Positions 13,243 to 25,700 of a stretch of 64,000 nucleotides of DNA are shown piece by piece. The notes under the pieces are model-generated. The model did no database searches. It saw only the letters and a program-made list of their open reading frames with translations, and had not been told where the DNA came from. Position numbers and translations under genes: made by a program. The stretch is from Anastatus disparis. Taxonomy: Eukaryota > Arthropoda > Insecta > Hymenoptera > Eupelmidae. The DNA is taken from the NCBI GenBank assembly GCA_017163975.1, contig JAFFSR010000090.1:565501-629500 (forward strand), in the 5' to 3' direction. How positions within the stretch are numbered: position 1 is the first letter of the stretch; the number at the start of each line of letters is the position of its first letter.

Positions 13243-14149
13243 AGTTTACAAATAAAAGTCATGTCGTCACGCTGCTTAGAACTGAAGTGTAGAATAGTTT
13301 TACAAATATTTTCCGTCATTGATTAATCGAAATTGCTGTTAGATATACTAAAAAACTAAATTCTAATATATTAACATGCTTACAGTAAAATTATTGATTT
13401 TCAAACGATTTATATTTAGTGCTCAATTCAAAGTTTCAAGAAAAACATCGACTATATTATAGTTTAGAATTGCAATTATAATTTACACACTGTACATTTT
13501 TTAAATATTTTTAAAAAACTAAGAAAAAAAATATTAATTATATTTTTGGCTATTATTGAGTTAAGTTTTAAATTTGCATAAAAAAGATTATTATAATATG
13601 CAATTCCCATTTTGAATATAATAACTATCATATACTACTATGAGTTTTTATACATACTATGATTATTTTAAATATTTAGTTAAATGTTGAACTATTTTAA
13701 TTTCCGTTACTGTTTTTTATATTGATTAAATTAGGCTTTTCATATTTATAATATATTATGATGTACAGATATAATAAAAATAATAAATTTTGTTGAAATC
13801 AATAAAAGATGCTTATTTTTCAACGTCATAATTTTGATTATTGATTAATAGTTTATTTGCCGACTTAAAAATTTGTCACTTATTTCAAGTAATTGGCCCT
13901 TGTAGTATATGTATGATATATGATACTCATTGTACTTTATGAAATAGTTAAGAGTTCTTCATGTTTTCAACCTATGATTTGACAATATTATAAAGATTTT
14001 TAATCGCCATTAGTGATAATCGATTTATCATATTTTTTTATGATAGTAAAGATTTTTGTTAATTACGTAAATCTTTATTTTCCATTTTTTTATAACATGA
14101 TAAGGTATAACTTTATGAATTTTGAAAATTAATTATTCAGCATAACTTC
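13243..14149. other. AT-rich intergenic sequence
   Basis: Nothing supportable is seen beyond low-complexity AT-rich DNA. Confidence 0.45.
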
Positions 14150-14475
14150 TGCTAAATAAGTTGCAAATATATTTAGGAAGCCTTCTCTTAACTCAGAACT
14201 CGCACTCATCTACTTCATGAGTTACAAATTTGTATTGGGTAAACATATATATATTTTAATCAAATTTTTAGTAATTTAGATTAAAAAATTTTAATAAATT
14301 AATTGCTTTTATATTTATTATCATTATATGCTTATTATTTGAACAATTCCTGCATGCTTCTAAGTAGCTTAGTGAGCTGCAAATGTATTTAGGGGGCCTT
14401 TTATTTACTCAGAACTTCCATTATTCTACTTCATCAGTTGATTATTTGTTGTGCTTATACATATTTATTTAATAT
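14150..14475. repeat. diverged direct duplication, ~120-bp units
   Basis: The block at about 14150-14270 (AAGTTGCAAATATATTTAGG, CCTTCTCTTAACTCAGAAC, CTACTTCATGAGTT) recurs in diverged form at about 14355-14475 (GAGCTGCAAATGTATTTAGG, ACTCAGAACTTCC, CTACTTCATCAGTTG). Confidence 0.65.
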
Positions 14476-14989
14476 AAAATATATTTTTAAGCAAAGCGTG
14501 ACGGAAAATTGTTCATTCTATGAGAAGCAAGACTGTGACAAAACCAAAATAAGGATTAACTTCTGTCGGCCAGTCCCCACAACTGCCACACCTGGTTTTT
14601 TTAAGTGAAATCTTAAATATACAATGAAAAAAATATACTTAAAGAATTTAAAAAGATTTTCAATCAATATAATAAATCCACTCTCATCAAGTGGATTTAT
14701 TTCAAATGAAGATATTTTGATGTTTGACACGTACACGTACCAAATTAAAGTTGGTATTACATCGAAAATAAACGCAGATGGTAGTGCGATGTTAGCGCGC
14801 TTTGTTGGAAACTAATTAAATTTTACAATGAAAATTTTTTTTGATGTTTCATAACGTGCATCTATGACCTCGCCTGTAACCCAACATAACATTTAAGTAA
14901 ACCCCCTCCCCCCATGGTGTTACGTAATTTGTGATCGACTGATACACATTTATTTTATTTTAAAAAGAAACTTTGACTTTCATATGACC

Positions 14990-15290
14990 TTCAAGATTTA
15001 CCTCAAGGTCAAGATGATAAAGATCATTGACCCTCATATCTACTCAAATATTTGTTCATCTATAAATATTAAAAGTTCGAAGAACACAACTTTAAAACAG
15101 TCTTTTTAAGATTTGACCTTGATTTGACCTCTTGAAGATCACTCTAAAAAATCAAAAAATACTATTCCGGATGTAAAATTCTCCGCTCTTTCTGAATCCG
15201 GTGCCAAAAATAGAAGTTCCCATTCAGAGAAATCACTTTGACCTTCAATTGACCTTGAAGATTTGTCTCAAGGTCAAAGTGATTAGCTTA
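14990..15290. repeat. cluster of TGACCTTGA / TCAAGGTCA motifs
   Basis: At least eight copies of TGACCTT or AAGGTCA in both orientations within 300 bases, such as CTCAAGGTCAAGATGA and TTGACCTTGAAGATTTG. The motif matches nuclear-receptor half-sites, but the density and inverted layout look more like decayed repeat structure than a regulatory module. Confidence 0.4.
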
Positions 15291-15403
15291 GTCAAATGAT
15301 TCCCATTGTACTAAACAACTTTTGCTATAAAAAAAAATTTTCATCCGGCTTGCCAACAGAGATATTCAGGTACGTCAAGCGAAATAGCCCACCCTGTATA
15401 TCT

Positions 15404-15480
15404 ACATGTGTGTGTGTGTATGTGTGTGTATGTGTGTATGTGTGCGTGCGTGCGCGCGTGTGTGTGTGTGTGTGTGTGTG
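15404..15480. repeat. (TG)n microsatellite
   Basis: TGTGTGTATGTG and TGCGTGCG-type dinucleotide run; the overlapping ORFs are artefacts. Confidence 0.95.
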
Positions 15481-15613
15481 AATAGCTCAAAGGCTGAAAA
15501 TATGTTCCATTTGATACCCAAAACATAAAAAGAATTTTTTAGGGGTCCAGGTTAAAAGGATCAGAAGTCAGAAATCATGAAATAATTCGAATTTCTCTAT
15601 TTTTTTTTGTTAA

Positions 15614-15987
15614 GGAGTTGTAAAACGGACACTACACCTGAACTTATAAATATTAGCTAACTTTCCATTTTATTGCTGAATTTCCAGAAAAGAAATGCAT
15701 TAGCTTGTAGTATGTATTAGGACGATTATTTAGATAAATTTTCAAATAAATTCCTTCATTAGCTTTTAAGATATTTGGATTCCTGTACAAAATTGAAAAA
15801 TTTTAATAAATAATTTTGGAACCCAAAATTCTCAATAACTAATGAATGAATTTATTTAAAAATTCAACCGAATAATCTTCATGGTACATACTACAAGCTA
15901 ATGCATTTTTTTATTAAAAATTTTGCAATAAAATGTAAAGATAGTAAATATTTATGAGTACAGGTGTAGTGTCCATTTTACATCCCC
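15614..15987. mobile_element. TTAA-flanked hairpin MITE
   Basis: TTAA at 15610-15613 and 15988-15991 flanks an imperfect palindrome with ends GGAGTTGTAAAACGGACACT and (other strand) GGGGATGTAAAATGGACACT. The arms meet near 15800. TTAA duplication plus a hairpin without ORF is the usual form of a piggyBac-type or other TTAA-specific MITE. Confidence 0.8.
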
Positions 15988-16534
15988 TTAAATAAATTCC
16001 TAGATAAATTTTTTTGAAATCCATCAACTTTTGGTAAAATTTTGAAAAAATATTTTTTGTTGGAAATATCATGTAGATTGTACCTAATTTTTTGCAATTT
16101 ACAATTTATAGATATTTGGGCTTATCTCATTGATGGAATAATATAATTTTAAAAAAAGAATGTCTACGCGAGGTAAGTTTGCTTTTTAAGGGCTTATTTT
16201 TCTGATTTTTTTATGGAAAGAAAAATAAACTAAGGCACGAATAGGGTCAATTTCTCAAAACTACTTAATTTTGCAGCAAAGTCAGGAAAAATCGTCATTT
16301 CAGGCTAAATCATGAAATTTTTTATTTTTTTTCGGGACAAATTTATAAAAACATTTTCAATTGTAAATTTCGTATTTGATGCATCTGAATATTGTTTAAG
16401 TTTTTTATGATTATGCTTTACAATGTCTTAATTAGAATCTATAAAAATGAAAATATATTCTTCACATAATCTTCAATAAAAAATCTTCATAAATATTTTC
16501 CTAAAATTTGATATTCTTTGAGAAATAAAAATCA

Positions 16535-16975
16535 TAGATCTAGTGAAAAAGTTCAAAAGAACTGGTTTTCTAAACTAAACGAAAACTATCGTGAACCTCA
16601 AAATAATCGCGCTATGAAAGCGGCTGTATTTCCTGCAATGATAGCGGTGAATATTTGTTATGAATTTCGTAAGAACATTTTAGGATTATTGTAACAGAGG
16701 CTCACGACGAATATCGTTACAGCAAATAAGTTTTGTATATATTACAAACAAATGAATATTTATGGTACTCCTTTTAAAATTGGTTCATTCGTGATTGTCA
16801 ATGTATTAAGTTCAGATTATGAAGTTGGGGAAATTCCAGATATTGTTACATTAAATGATAAGACTTATTTTTATGTTAATATTTACAAATTATGTTTGAT
16901 TATCACTATCGTATATTTGAAGTACGAAATACAAATACACAAAAACTTATTAGATTTAACGATTTACCTGCAACT
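16535..16975 (+). pseudogene. decayed transposon ORF fragment
   Basis: A readable piece at about 16545-16695 (NWFSKLNENYREPQNN, then AAVFPAMIAVNICYEF) ends in a stop. A second piece at 16752-16965 begins MNIYGTPFKIGSFVIVNVL and needs one frame change near 16890, after which DYHYRIFEVRNTNTQKL is readable. The hydrophobic beta-rich stretch followed by YF and an HY-RIFEV-like end resembles a C-terminal domain I associate with several arthropod DNA-transposon proteins. That resemblance is from memory and uncertain. It lies upstream of the host gene exons, probably in an intron. Confidence 0.3.
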
Positions 16976-16982
16976 ATTACTC

Positions 16983-17085
16983 TCCTTTCAACTATTAAAA
17001 ATAATAATCAATATATTACTATCAACTATTAAAAACTTTCAACTATTAAAAATAATAATCAATATATACCATATAATTTATAATT
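16983..17085. repeat. tandem duplication, CAACTATTAAAAATAATAAT units
   Basis: Two ~30-base blocks of CAACTATTAAAAATAATAAT followed by CAATATAT, separated by a shorter variant. Confidence 0.7.
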
Positions 17086-17332
17086 CATAAATTACCTATT
17101 TTTTTCTAACCTATTAAAAATTTAAGCATTTTGATAATATGTATCACAAAAATATTTATTTTATCATAATCCTCAAAGAATCTTTAATATCTCTATTTGC
17201 CTTTATAAGCGCTTTGATTTTCTCAAAGTATATTAGTAGTAGCATAAGCATATTAAAGGCGAGAAGTATTCTTAATCTTTGTATACAAATATCAGTTTGT
17301 AAAATTTGTTCTAATAAATTTATTTGTTTTAG

Positions 17333-18262
17333 TTATCATCTTCGGTTGGAGAAGTAGTAATAGAAAAACCAAAAAGCAATTACAAAGCTTATACACAATC
17401 TATTGAGGTTTCAAACAACGAATTCGGTCATGTATTAGAGATTTATAACTTTCCATCTGAATTTAAATCAAACGATCTTGCTGCTATATTTAATCCTTTC
17501 AAAAGTCAAGGTTTTGAGCTAAAATGGGTTGATGATACACACTGTCTTGGAGTATTCAGCAGCCCTCTTGTTGGTATGAAATTTTAGATCATTTTTATAT
17601 CGAAAGTATTGATTCTTTCGCGAATAAAAACTTTTTAAATTTTGTATCCTTTTAAAAATTTTATGATATTGTTATTCAATTAGTTTATATTAATAAAGAT
17701 TAAGATCCATCCCAATATTTTCTCACTGTTTTCAGATATTTTATTTTTGGTTAATTAACTTGATCATTAATATTTTCTTTTAATGAATATCTGTTTAAAA
17801 TTTGCAGCAAATAATTATTTTACAAATGAATCCCATAAGATCCATGCACAAAATATAAATTAAAATTTGCTTTAGCTGCTGAAGTTTTGGCTTCAAATCA
17901 TCCGTTTGTAAAAACAAGACCATTGAGTGAAGCTACAGCATTAAGCAAAACAAAAGCTCGGAGAAGTTCTGAATTCCTTCAGCCTTACAAAACTCGTCCA
18001 GAAACTTGTGCTGCACTTGCAAGGCGCTTAGTCACTAAATCACTTGGTGTCACACTTGCAACAGCTAGGCAAGAACGAGAACAAGAAAAAATCTTGTTGC
18101 GTGAAGCCAAAGGTATAATATAATAAATTCAAAATAATATCTAAAAATTAAATTACACTTAAAGAACAAAATGAATTTTTAATTTTAGAAAAAAAAAGAC
18201 TTGCAAATAAACAGCGTGAAGATGTTTGGGAAGGTATTATTGACAAGAAGCCATCAGTATAA
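17333..18262 (+). CDS. R3HCC1-like protein, last three exons (host gene)
   Basis: Three exons with canonical splice sites: 17333-17573 (acceptor TTTTAG before, donor GTATGA after), 17876-18112 (acceptor CTTTAG, donor GTATAA) and 18189-18262 (acceptor TTTTAG, TAA at 18260-18262). Phases agree across both introns. The product contains [45 protein letters not shown] and [17 protein letters not shown], then a charged coiled-coil tail. This is the conserved C-terminal RRM-like region and ARR-LV element of the R3H and coiled-coil domain-containing protein 1-like family (R3HCC1/R3HCC1L), identified from memory. The R3H domain and 5' exons are not in reach; the long region upstream is probably intron filled with transposons. 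Codon use is ordinary and no stops interrupt it, so this looks like the one functional host gene here. Its exact role is unclear. Confidence 0.8.
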
Positions 18263-18970
18263 GAATTTTTCATACAAACAATTTGATATCGATACCAAAA
18301 TAAGATATTTCGTAAAATGCGTGTATGTGCCTTGTATAAGATTCAGGAATATTAAAAAAATATTTCCTTGTAATTTTAAAAATCATATATATTTTTTTTA
18401 ATATTATTAATTTAAACTGATATACCTGAAACTCTGATTAGTTTCAATATATTAGTTAAAAGAATTTTCATAGCTTTCCAATAGGGCTTGGATAAATTTT
18501 ATTTTATATTGGTAGTTGATGACAGTATTTTTATTACCATTTGTCAATTTTTATAATCCTGATGAAGAAATACATTCAAATTATAGATTGTTAATAAATA
18601 TTGATAGTTTTACTACATTTTTGTGATTTGAAATACTGTTAATAATAAAAAACTATTATTATAATGTTGTTTATGAATTTATAATGGCTGCAAACAATTT
18701 TTGCATATAATTTAATAAATAAAATAGAATAAAAGATTCAAAATTTTTAAATAAATTTGATTTTAGATTTGATGTTCTCAAAAATTTTTAATGAATAACA
18801 TGTTATTAATGTTTTTTAATTTAATTGACATTTTTTACACAATTATCATTAATATTTAAAATGGCTAAAATCGTACAACACAGAACTTAATCCCTGCACT
18901 AGAAATGTGTTCCTTATATTTGATGTTACTTAAGTATTTAAATAAGATTTTTTAGTCAAAAATAAACTAA
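18263..18970. other. 3' flank of the host gene, AT-rich
   Basis: No further ORF. Likely 3' UTR and downstream spacer; AATAAA-type signals occur (18593, 18717) but the real polyadenylation site cannot be chosen. Confidence 0.4.
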
Positions 18971-19262
18971 CTAGGAGAGGAACTTTTGTTTGGATTACGG
19001 ATCTTGCTGTAACTTGCGGATATGTTTTTAAACATAAAATCATGAAAAAAGCCGCGAGTATTCGGTCTAACGCTCGATCATTCTAACATTATGAGCTATT
19101 TTGTTCAATTTCTTTGAAAAATCATTGTTTATAATATTGAATATTACTTCCCAATGGGAGCTTCCAAGTTCATTCTGCAAAATTCTAGTAAAAATTAAGA
19201 TCAAATCCTTTTGATTAAAAAAAACGTGTTCAAAAAGTTTAATCCGTTCCAAAGTTAAAGCA

Positions 19263-20102
19263 AAATGAAAAACATGAAAAAAATCAACACAACAATTTTA
19301 TGGAAATTTAAGTTTAATTTTATGCTAATTTTTATAACAATTTTTATTTTCCCGTTGTCATGGTGTTCTGCCGTGTTCGAATCTTGTGCACTTAGGTAAA
19401 ATAAAATGACACGCGCCCAGTCATATAACTCGTCTAAGTTACGTGTAGTAGCACGCAACTCGATGGGCAGTGCGCGCGCGAGGAGCGAGAAAGCCACAAG
19501 GCGTGTCAGAACATTTCCGGCGATTCATCAGCACATCGCTTGATCATATATTCCCAACTTATGTAAAGAAGGCATTTTCTGGCAGTCTACGAGCACGCAA
19601 CTCTAGAGTTTTACTCTTTTGACTTTTCCTTGGAGTTCGTTATAGTGGATTGGCGTGGACGCGCAACATAAATTTTGTGCTTTTAAAAGGAGACAATTTC
19701 TGCCTGGGACAACCGAGCACCCATGGCTGTTTTCCTGGCACACATTATTAACTAGTACTCGTCGTTAATCGACTTGGCTGCTGTCAGCGAGCTCCAGCCA
19801 CCAGACTGTTTCGTATTTGCGCTGCATTGGCCAACGCTGAATGATATTCGACGTGTGTATTTTAGTAGAGGCTTCTACGCGTAGTAGTAAGTAATTTCGA
19901 CATTTTGTTAACTGAAGTTTCTTTCTTTGAAGGAACTTTAGTGTTAAAAGTGCGCGAATTTGTCATTGCTTAGTAAAGCATTAATTCGTGTCGCGTCCCC
20001 TCTTGTTCACTATCTCTATCTGATGCAAAGATTTTATAATTTAAATAACTTTTTCTTGTTTGCGCTAAACTTCAATTTACCAAATTATCGTTATTATTTA
20101 TT
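19263..20102. other. GC-richer loop sequence of the 7.5-kb element
   Basis: Noticeably higher GC than the surroundings (GTGCGCGCGAGGAGCG, CTTCTACGCGTAGTAG). No ORF with protein character. Could be a promoter-like or LTR-like remnant. Confidence 0.35.
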
Positions 20103-21821
20103 TGTGTCTAGACGGCGAGCAAGCGTACGCTAACTCTAGCATACGCTAATCTCTGTTTATAAACTCTCTTAGCGTATGCTAGTATGGCACAATCCTTGCG
20201 TACGCTAGTATGGAACCTTCCTTGCGTACGCTAAAATTTTGTAAAAACAGACATTAGCGCACGCTACATTAGCGTACGCTAGATTTAGTATACACAAGAG
20301 ATTAGCGCACGTTGCATTAGCGTACGCTAAATTTAGTAGAAAAATATTTAGAATTAACTCTGATCTCGAGGGAATATCTTAATTATTCTATTGTTCCTAT
20401 TATTGGGGTATAATTCTGAATTAATATTTTGGGAATGAGGTTATACCAAATAAATTAAATCAACAAATAAATTAAAGTTTTTATACGATTCGAAAAAAAC
20501 CTTTATTTAATTAACTTATTACTCAAATGAAAAACAAAATTATATTTTATATAAATATTATAATCAAAGTTATTTTATAATAAATTAACTTATGTTTTTA
20601 TATATTTTATGTGAACAATTTTTTTTTTCATAAATATAGGTACATTCTTTACAAAAAATCTCGACTATAGAACTTGAAATCTAAAAATGAAAATAATCTA
20701 AATCTTAACTTTAAAATCTCGTCCAGGGACGTTATAAAAGTACCTAATCACATAAATCTTAGATCCACAAAAAATATATTTTATATAATAGATGTTTTTC
20801 TAATCTTGTGCATAACTAAATATGTACTGTGTATCAAATTTTATTTTTATTTTTTGTGCATAAACCATATTATCTCAAATATATGAATAATTAATTTAAT
20901 TATTTAAAAAATCATTTTCATGATAACATTTATCGTAAATATGATTTTTGTTTTTTAAGTGGTGGGATAAGAAGTTAATTTAAGATTTGAGTTTGTCTCG
21001 GCGGCGTCTTGTAGCGTACGCGAAGAAGGCTACGCGTACGCGAAATCACTTCCCCTCATCCCCATCCCGAAGAAGACAATCCATCCATTTTTCGTATGCG
21101 AAGCTCGGAAAACTTTTACGTTCACGAATAAAATTTTCCTGTAACTTCGCGTGCAAAAAAATATTTTTTAATGCATTCGCATGTGAAAAACAGTATAACA
21201 CAGTCGCAGACAAAAGTGTTGACTCATAAAATTTTCGCGCGCGAAAGAGTTTATCAGCATGTCAACAAATTCGCACGCAAAAAATTTTTGAGATATTTTT
21301 ATAAATGATTTAAAACCAATAACTTAAAGACCCCTTTATGGGATACTTGGGTTATTGGATATTGAATTATTTTTTTAATTGTTTCTTTTGTTAAATTAAA
21401 ACCCAACGACCCAAGTATCCCCTAGAGGAGTATAGGGCCTTTGGATCATTGGTTTTATTTTTATCTGAAGAAATAATTTTAAAAATAATTTTAAATACAT
21501 CTCAAAAATTGTCTTCTTCAGGATGGGGATGAGGGGAAAGTGATTTCGCGTGCGTGAAGCTATCTTCGCGTATGCTACGAGATGCCGCTGAGACAAACTC
21601 AAATCTTTAATCAACTTCTTATCTCGCTAATTAAAAAATAAAAATCATATTTACTATAAATGTTATCATGAAAATGATTTCTTAATTAATTAAATGAATT
21701 ATTCATATATTTGAGATAATATGGTTGATGTAAAAAAAAAATAAAAATAAAATTTGATACACAGTACATATTTAATTATGCACAAGATTAGAAAAACATC
21801 TATCATATAAAATATATTTTT

Positions 21822-22972
21822 TTGCCCTAGGCCGCAAAATGATCATTTTGCGTCCTGCGGAAAAACTTTAAATGTCTCGGCCTCGGGACAAAAATAGTAT
21901 ATTATGCGTCAAGGCCGCAAAACGTATCATTCTTGGCGAGTGCATGCTGAGGGGCCGAGCGTAGCGAGGCCGCTCCAGCTGCACGAGCAAGAATGATACG
22001 TTTGTGGCCGTGACTGCATATACTTTTTTTTTGACCGTAGGCCGCTAAGCGGAAGCTGGGTCTTAGTCCCCCCCGCCTATAAAAAAATAATTGATGATTC
22101 TTAAAATATAAAAGAATTTTATGAAAAAATTTAATTATAAATTATAAATAACTCTTAATAATTCTTAAAATACAATAAAAAAATTCGATTATAAAAACAA
22201 CTAATAATTGTTAAAATATAACATTAAAATTAAACAAAAATACAACAAAATATATATCAAAGCTAAACTATAAAAATTATAATGAAAAAAATATTATTTA
22301 AAAAAGAAAAAAAAAGTTTTAACACACGAAACTTGTTACTGTGTCTCTCTCTTGTTCTTTTCTTTTCTTTCACTCATATATTGAGTCTACGTTATTCATT
22401 AACGCATACGCAGTATAGTATATGTAAGAAAAGGATAGCGATATTAAGGAAAGTGAGCAGTTCATTAATTCCAAGAATCAGCGACGTCGAGAACGTTTTT
22501 CTGTGAACTTTTATTAAAATAATACATTGGATATACACATTTTTCTTTTGCGGCCTAGGACAAGAATACACTATTTTGTGCTCCGTATACAGGACACAAA
22601 AATTCATTTTGCGGCCTGAGGACAAAAAAATAGTATATTAGACCATAGATGCATATTGATCATCCTAGCTCGTGCAACTTTCGAGGCCTCGCTACGCTCG
22701 GCCCCAAAAATTCGCACTCGCCGAGAATGATCAATATGCATCCTTGGTCAATAATGTACTATTTTTGCCCTAGGCCGCAAAATGACCATTTTGCGTCCTA
22801 CGGAAAAACTTTAAATGTTTCAGCCTCGGGACAAAAAAAAATAGTATATTAGACCATGGATGCATATTGATAATCCTAGCTCGTGCAACTTTCGAGTCCT
22901 CGCTACGCTCGGCCCCAAAAGTTTGCACTCGCCAAGAATGATCAATATGCATCCTTGGTCAATAATGTACTA
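21822..22972. mobile_element. insertion with CTAGGCCGCAAAATGA hairpin units
   Basis: Interrupts the right arm of the 20103-24797 element; the uninterrupted order is readable from the left arm near 20770-20790. It contains repeated modules: GCCCTAGGCCGCAAAATGA (21823, 22765), TAGTATATTAGACCAT, and a hairpin of TGCATATTGAT ... ATCAATATGCA carrying CTCGCTACGCTCGG. The 22630-22760 and 22845-22975 blocks are direct copies about 214 bp apart. A central AT-rich part (22080-22540) separates the first module. Confidence 0.65.
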
Positions 22973-23185
22973 TTTTGTGAATCTAAAATTTATGTGATAA
23001 GGTACATTTATAACGTCCCTGAACGAGATTTTAAAGTTAAGATTTAGATTATTTTCATTTTTCGATTTTAAGTTCTAAAGTCGAAATTTTTCGTAAAGAA
23101 TGCACCTATATTTATGAAAAAAAATTCTTCACATAAAAAATATAAAAACATAAGTTGATTTGTTATAACATAGCTTTGATTATAA

Positions 23186-24272
23186 CCCGAGTAACCTTTT
23201 CACTTCGAGGTGCAGGGGGCAAAGTCGGTGCCGAACCACCCTCAGTGGCGCCGAAACTCTTGCCGAATTGTCGTCACAGTGGCTCCGAATCGGCGTGAGG
23301 CGTGGCGGTGAAAGGCGTCCCTCAGAGGGCAGCCGAATCTAGCTTATGAAATCGTAGAATTTGTGTACAATTATTTGTACAAACAAACAGTTGATTTCCA
23401 ATGGTGACCAATCGATTGATTGTTCAAGCAACTGTCTACTTTTTAAAATACTTTTCATTAATGAAAAAATTCTAATATCTCGTTATTCGAGTAATTCGAA
23501 TAATTCGAGTAACACTGGTTATTCGAGTTCATATTTTTGTCGAGTACTTGATGGTTTCGAGTACTTGGTTTGAAATCTAAGAAAAAACTTGACTCGATAA
23601 TTGAGTACTTGCACTTGAGGGTCACTCGAATTTTCGTTCCAAGTACTCGAAAAAAATATGAATTACTCGAGTACTCGAAAAAAGTATGAATTACTCAATT
23701 CACTCGAGTACTAGAAAAATTATGAATTAATCGAATACATTGAGTACTCGAAAAAATATAAATTACTCGAGTACTCAAGAAAATATAAGTTACTCGAGTA
23801 CTCGAGAAAATATAAGTTACTCGACAGAATATGAATAGCTCGAGTTACTTAAATAACTAGATTATATTATCTATGGTAATTAGTTCTCATTTACGCGAGA
23901 AAAATTAGTTTTATACCATGTTTTTTATTAATTGGTTTTAGGTCATATTTATCCGTGTACTTGGGTGGAATTTTAGAATTAATTTTAAATGAGTTCAAGT
24001 CAAGTCAAAAGCAAATTATTTTTATTAATTTAATGACTTATTATTAATTGTCAATTAAAGAAAGTTTTTACATAGCATGATAATACAATAAAGAATATTT
24101 TGTGGTTATGTAAAATACACATCGATGTTATGACAAAATCTATACGATTTTCGGCTGTCCGTCGTAGGCCCACGCTCGCCACCATGCCTCACCCATATGG
24201 CGGTCCGACTTCGGCAGCCGAAAGTGGCCCAACTGAGAGAAGGTGGTTGCCGTAACGAAAAGGTTACTCGGG
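23186..24272. mobile_element. 1.09-kb element with CCCGAGTAACCTTTTC TIRs
   Basis: A 16-bp perfect terminal inverted repeat, CCCGAGTAACCTTTTC, bounds the segment. Comparison with the left arm of the host element shows it was inserted within GATTATAATATTT, with an apparent 2-bp overlap (AA). The interior has GC-rich flanks and an array of CTCGAGTACTCGAAAA-like units at about 23480-23850. Non-coding. Confidence 0.75.
23480..23850. repeat. CTCGAGTACTCG palindrome array
   Basis: Repeated ACTCGAGTACTCGAAAAAAT and TTCGAGTAATTCGA variants; the 12-mer core is self-complementary. Confidence 0.8.
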
Positions 24273-24834
24273 AATATTTATATTCAATACGATTTTGTTT
24301 TTCATTAAAGTAATAAGTTAATTGAATAAAGGTTTTTTCACATTGTATAAAAACTTTAATTTATTTGTTGATTTAATTTATTTGGTATAACCTCATTTCC
24401 AATGTATTAATTCAGAATTGTATTCCAATAACAGAAACAATGGAATAATTAAGATAATTCCCTCGAGATCAGAGTTGATTCTAAATATTTTTCTACTAAA
24501 TCTAACGCACGCTAATGCGATGTGTGCTAATCTCTTTTGTATACTAAATTTAGCTAATGTATCGTGCGCTAAATCTAGCTTACGATAATGTAGCGTGCAC
24601 CGAATCTAGCGTACGCTAATGCAGCGTGCGCTAATATCTGTTTATACAAAATGTTAGCGTACGCAAGGAAGGTTCCATACTCTAGCGTACGCAAGGATAA
24701 TGTCATATTAGTGTGCGCAAGGATAGTGCCATACTAGCATACGCTAAGAGAGTTTATAAACAGAGATTAGCGTACGCTTGCTTGCTGCCTAGACACACTC
24801 TTAATTTTATCATATCTATTATAACGAACAGCAA

Positions 24835-25700
24835 TGTTACACTCGTTATGTAGGCTACGCCAACTGATAAGCGAGAGTAGCACATGATGGACTCGGATAA
24901 CCACGTGTGAAGCGCCTCGTGTCGGCTTATATAAAGATATGTGAATAAGACGTGCGCAGGTAAGAAGGATAGAAAGAGAGAGGAAAATAGCTCACTCTTT
25001 CTATGTAGTCATTATTGGTACCGCCATTGACTAGCTGATTAGCATTTTTTGCCGCGCTCTCTCTTCTAAAGTTTTATTTAAAAGAATTCATTATATTTGA
25101 TGAATTCTCGCGTGTGTTTGTCGTGTGTAAGTGAGTGTGACTGTGTGGTAATGAATTCTTGTATGTGTAGGTGGATCGCTGCACACAAGATTTATTACAA
25201 AGTTTTACTTACAGCCGAACCATCTATACGACCACGCTGATTTTAAAAAAGTAGGTGATTGCAACTACGTAGGCGTATCGCGTATAAAATTTGTTAATTG
25301 CATTTTGCGACGCATTTATTTATTGGTTTAGATATCTTTTAGTTATTTTATAATAGCTCGGCCTGAATGATATATTATTTTAATTTCTTATTTTTATTTA
25401 TTCACTTTTAATTTAATTTAATAAACGTTAACCGTTACTTATATTTTAAATAAAGTCTTTGTGTTATTTTATCTGGTGTAGTGAAGAGAATCACCACGCC
25501 TGTAGACTTCATCTTTTGTTGTAAAATATATCGTTATTTTTTTATTATGCAACTGGCAATTTGCACGCTTTTGTGTTAACAAAAGCAATTGTCCAGTTGA
25601 GCTGACATTTTACATATATATTATAATTGAGGTACGAGATCTGAGCGGCTGGTGCAAGGGATCAACTAATCCCATTATAACAGGTAGAATACTTGTAACA
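24835..25700 (+). mobile_element. possible solo LTR
   Basis: Begins TGTTAC and ends GTAACA. It has a TATATAAAG box (about 24927), an AATAAAG signal (about 25450) followed by a GT-rich stretch (TCTTTGTGTTATTTT), and no ORF. These are the usual parts of an LTR. No target duplication is clear and no internal retrotransposon sequence is attached, so the boundaries are tentative. Confidence 0.3.

Larger units (their letters stand above)
20103..24797. mobile_element. nested fold-back element with TAGCGTACGCTA palindrome arrays
   Basis: Ends read TGTGTCTAGACGGCGAGC and (other strand) TGTGTCTAGGCAGCAAGC, each followed by AAGCGTACGCTAA. Both ends carry about ten copies of TTAGCGTACGCTAA-like palindromes (20125-20330 and 24500-24780). 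The left arm (20103-21095) is matched on the right in three pieces: 21500-21820, 22973-23185 and 24273-24797. The gaps are two later insertions (21822-22972 and 23186-24272). The arm also includes GTAGCGTACGCGAAGAAGGC with a mirrored copy near 21570. No coding capacity. Confidence 0.8.

Noticed and set aside
19067..19497. Minus-strand ORFs of 61 and 80 codons
   Set aside because: The first lies in the TIR of the 7.5-kb element; the second has no protein character.
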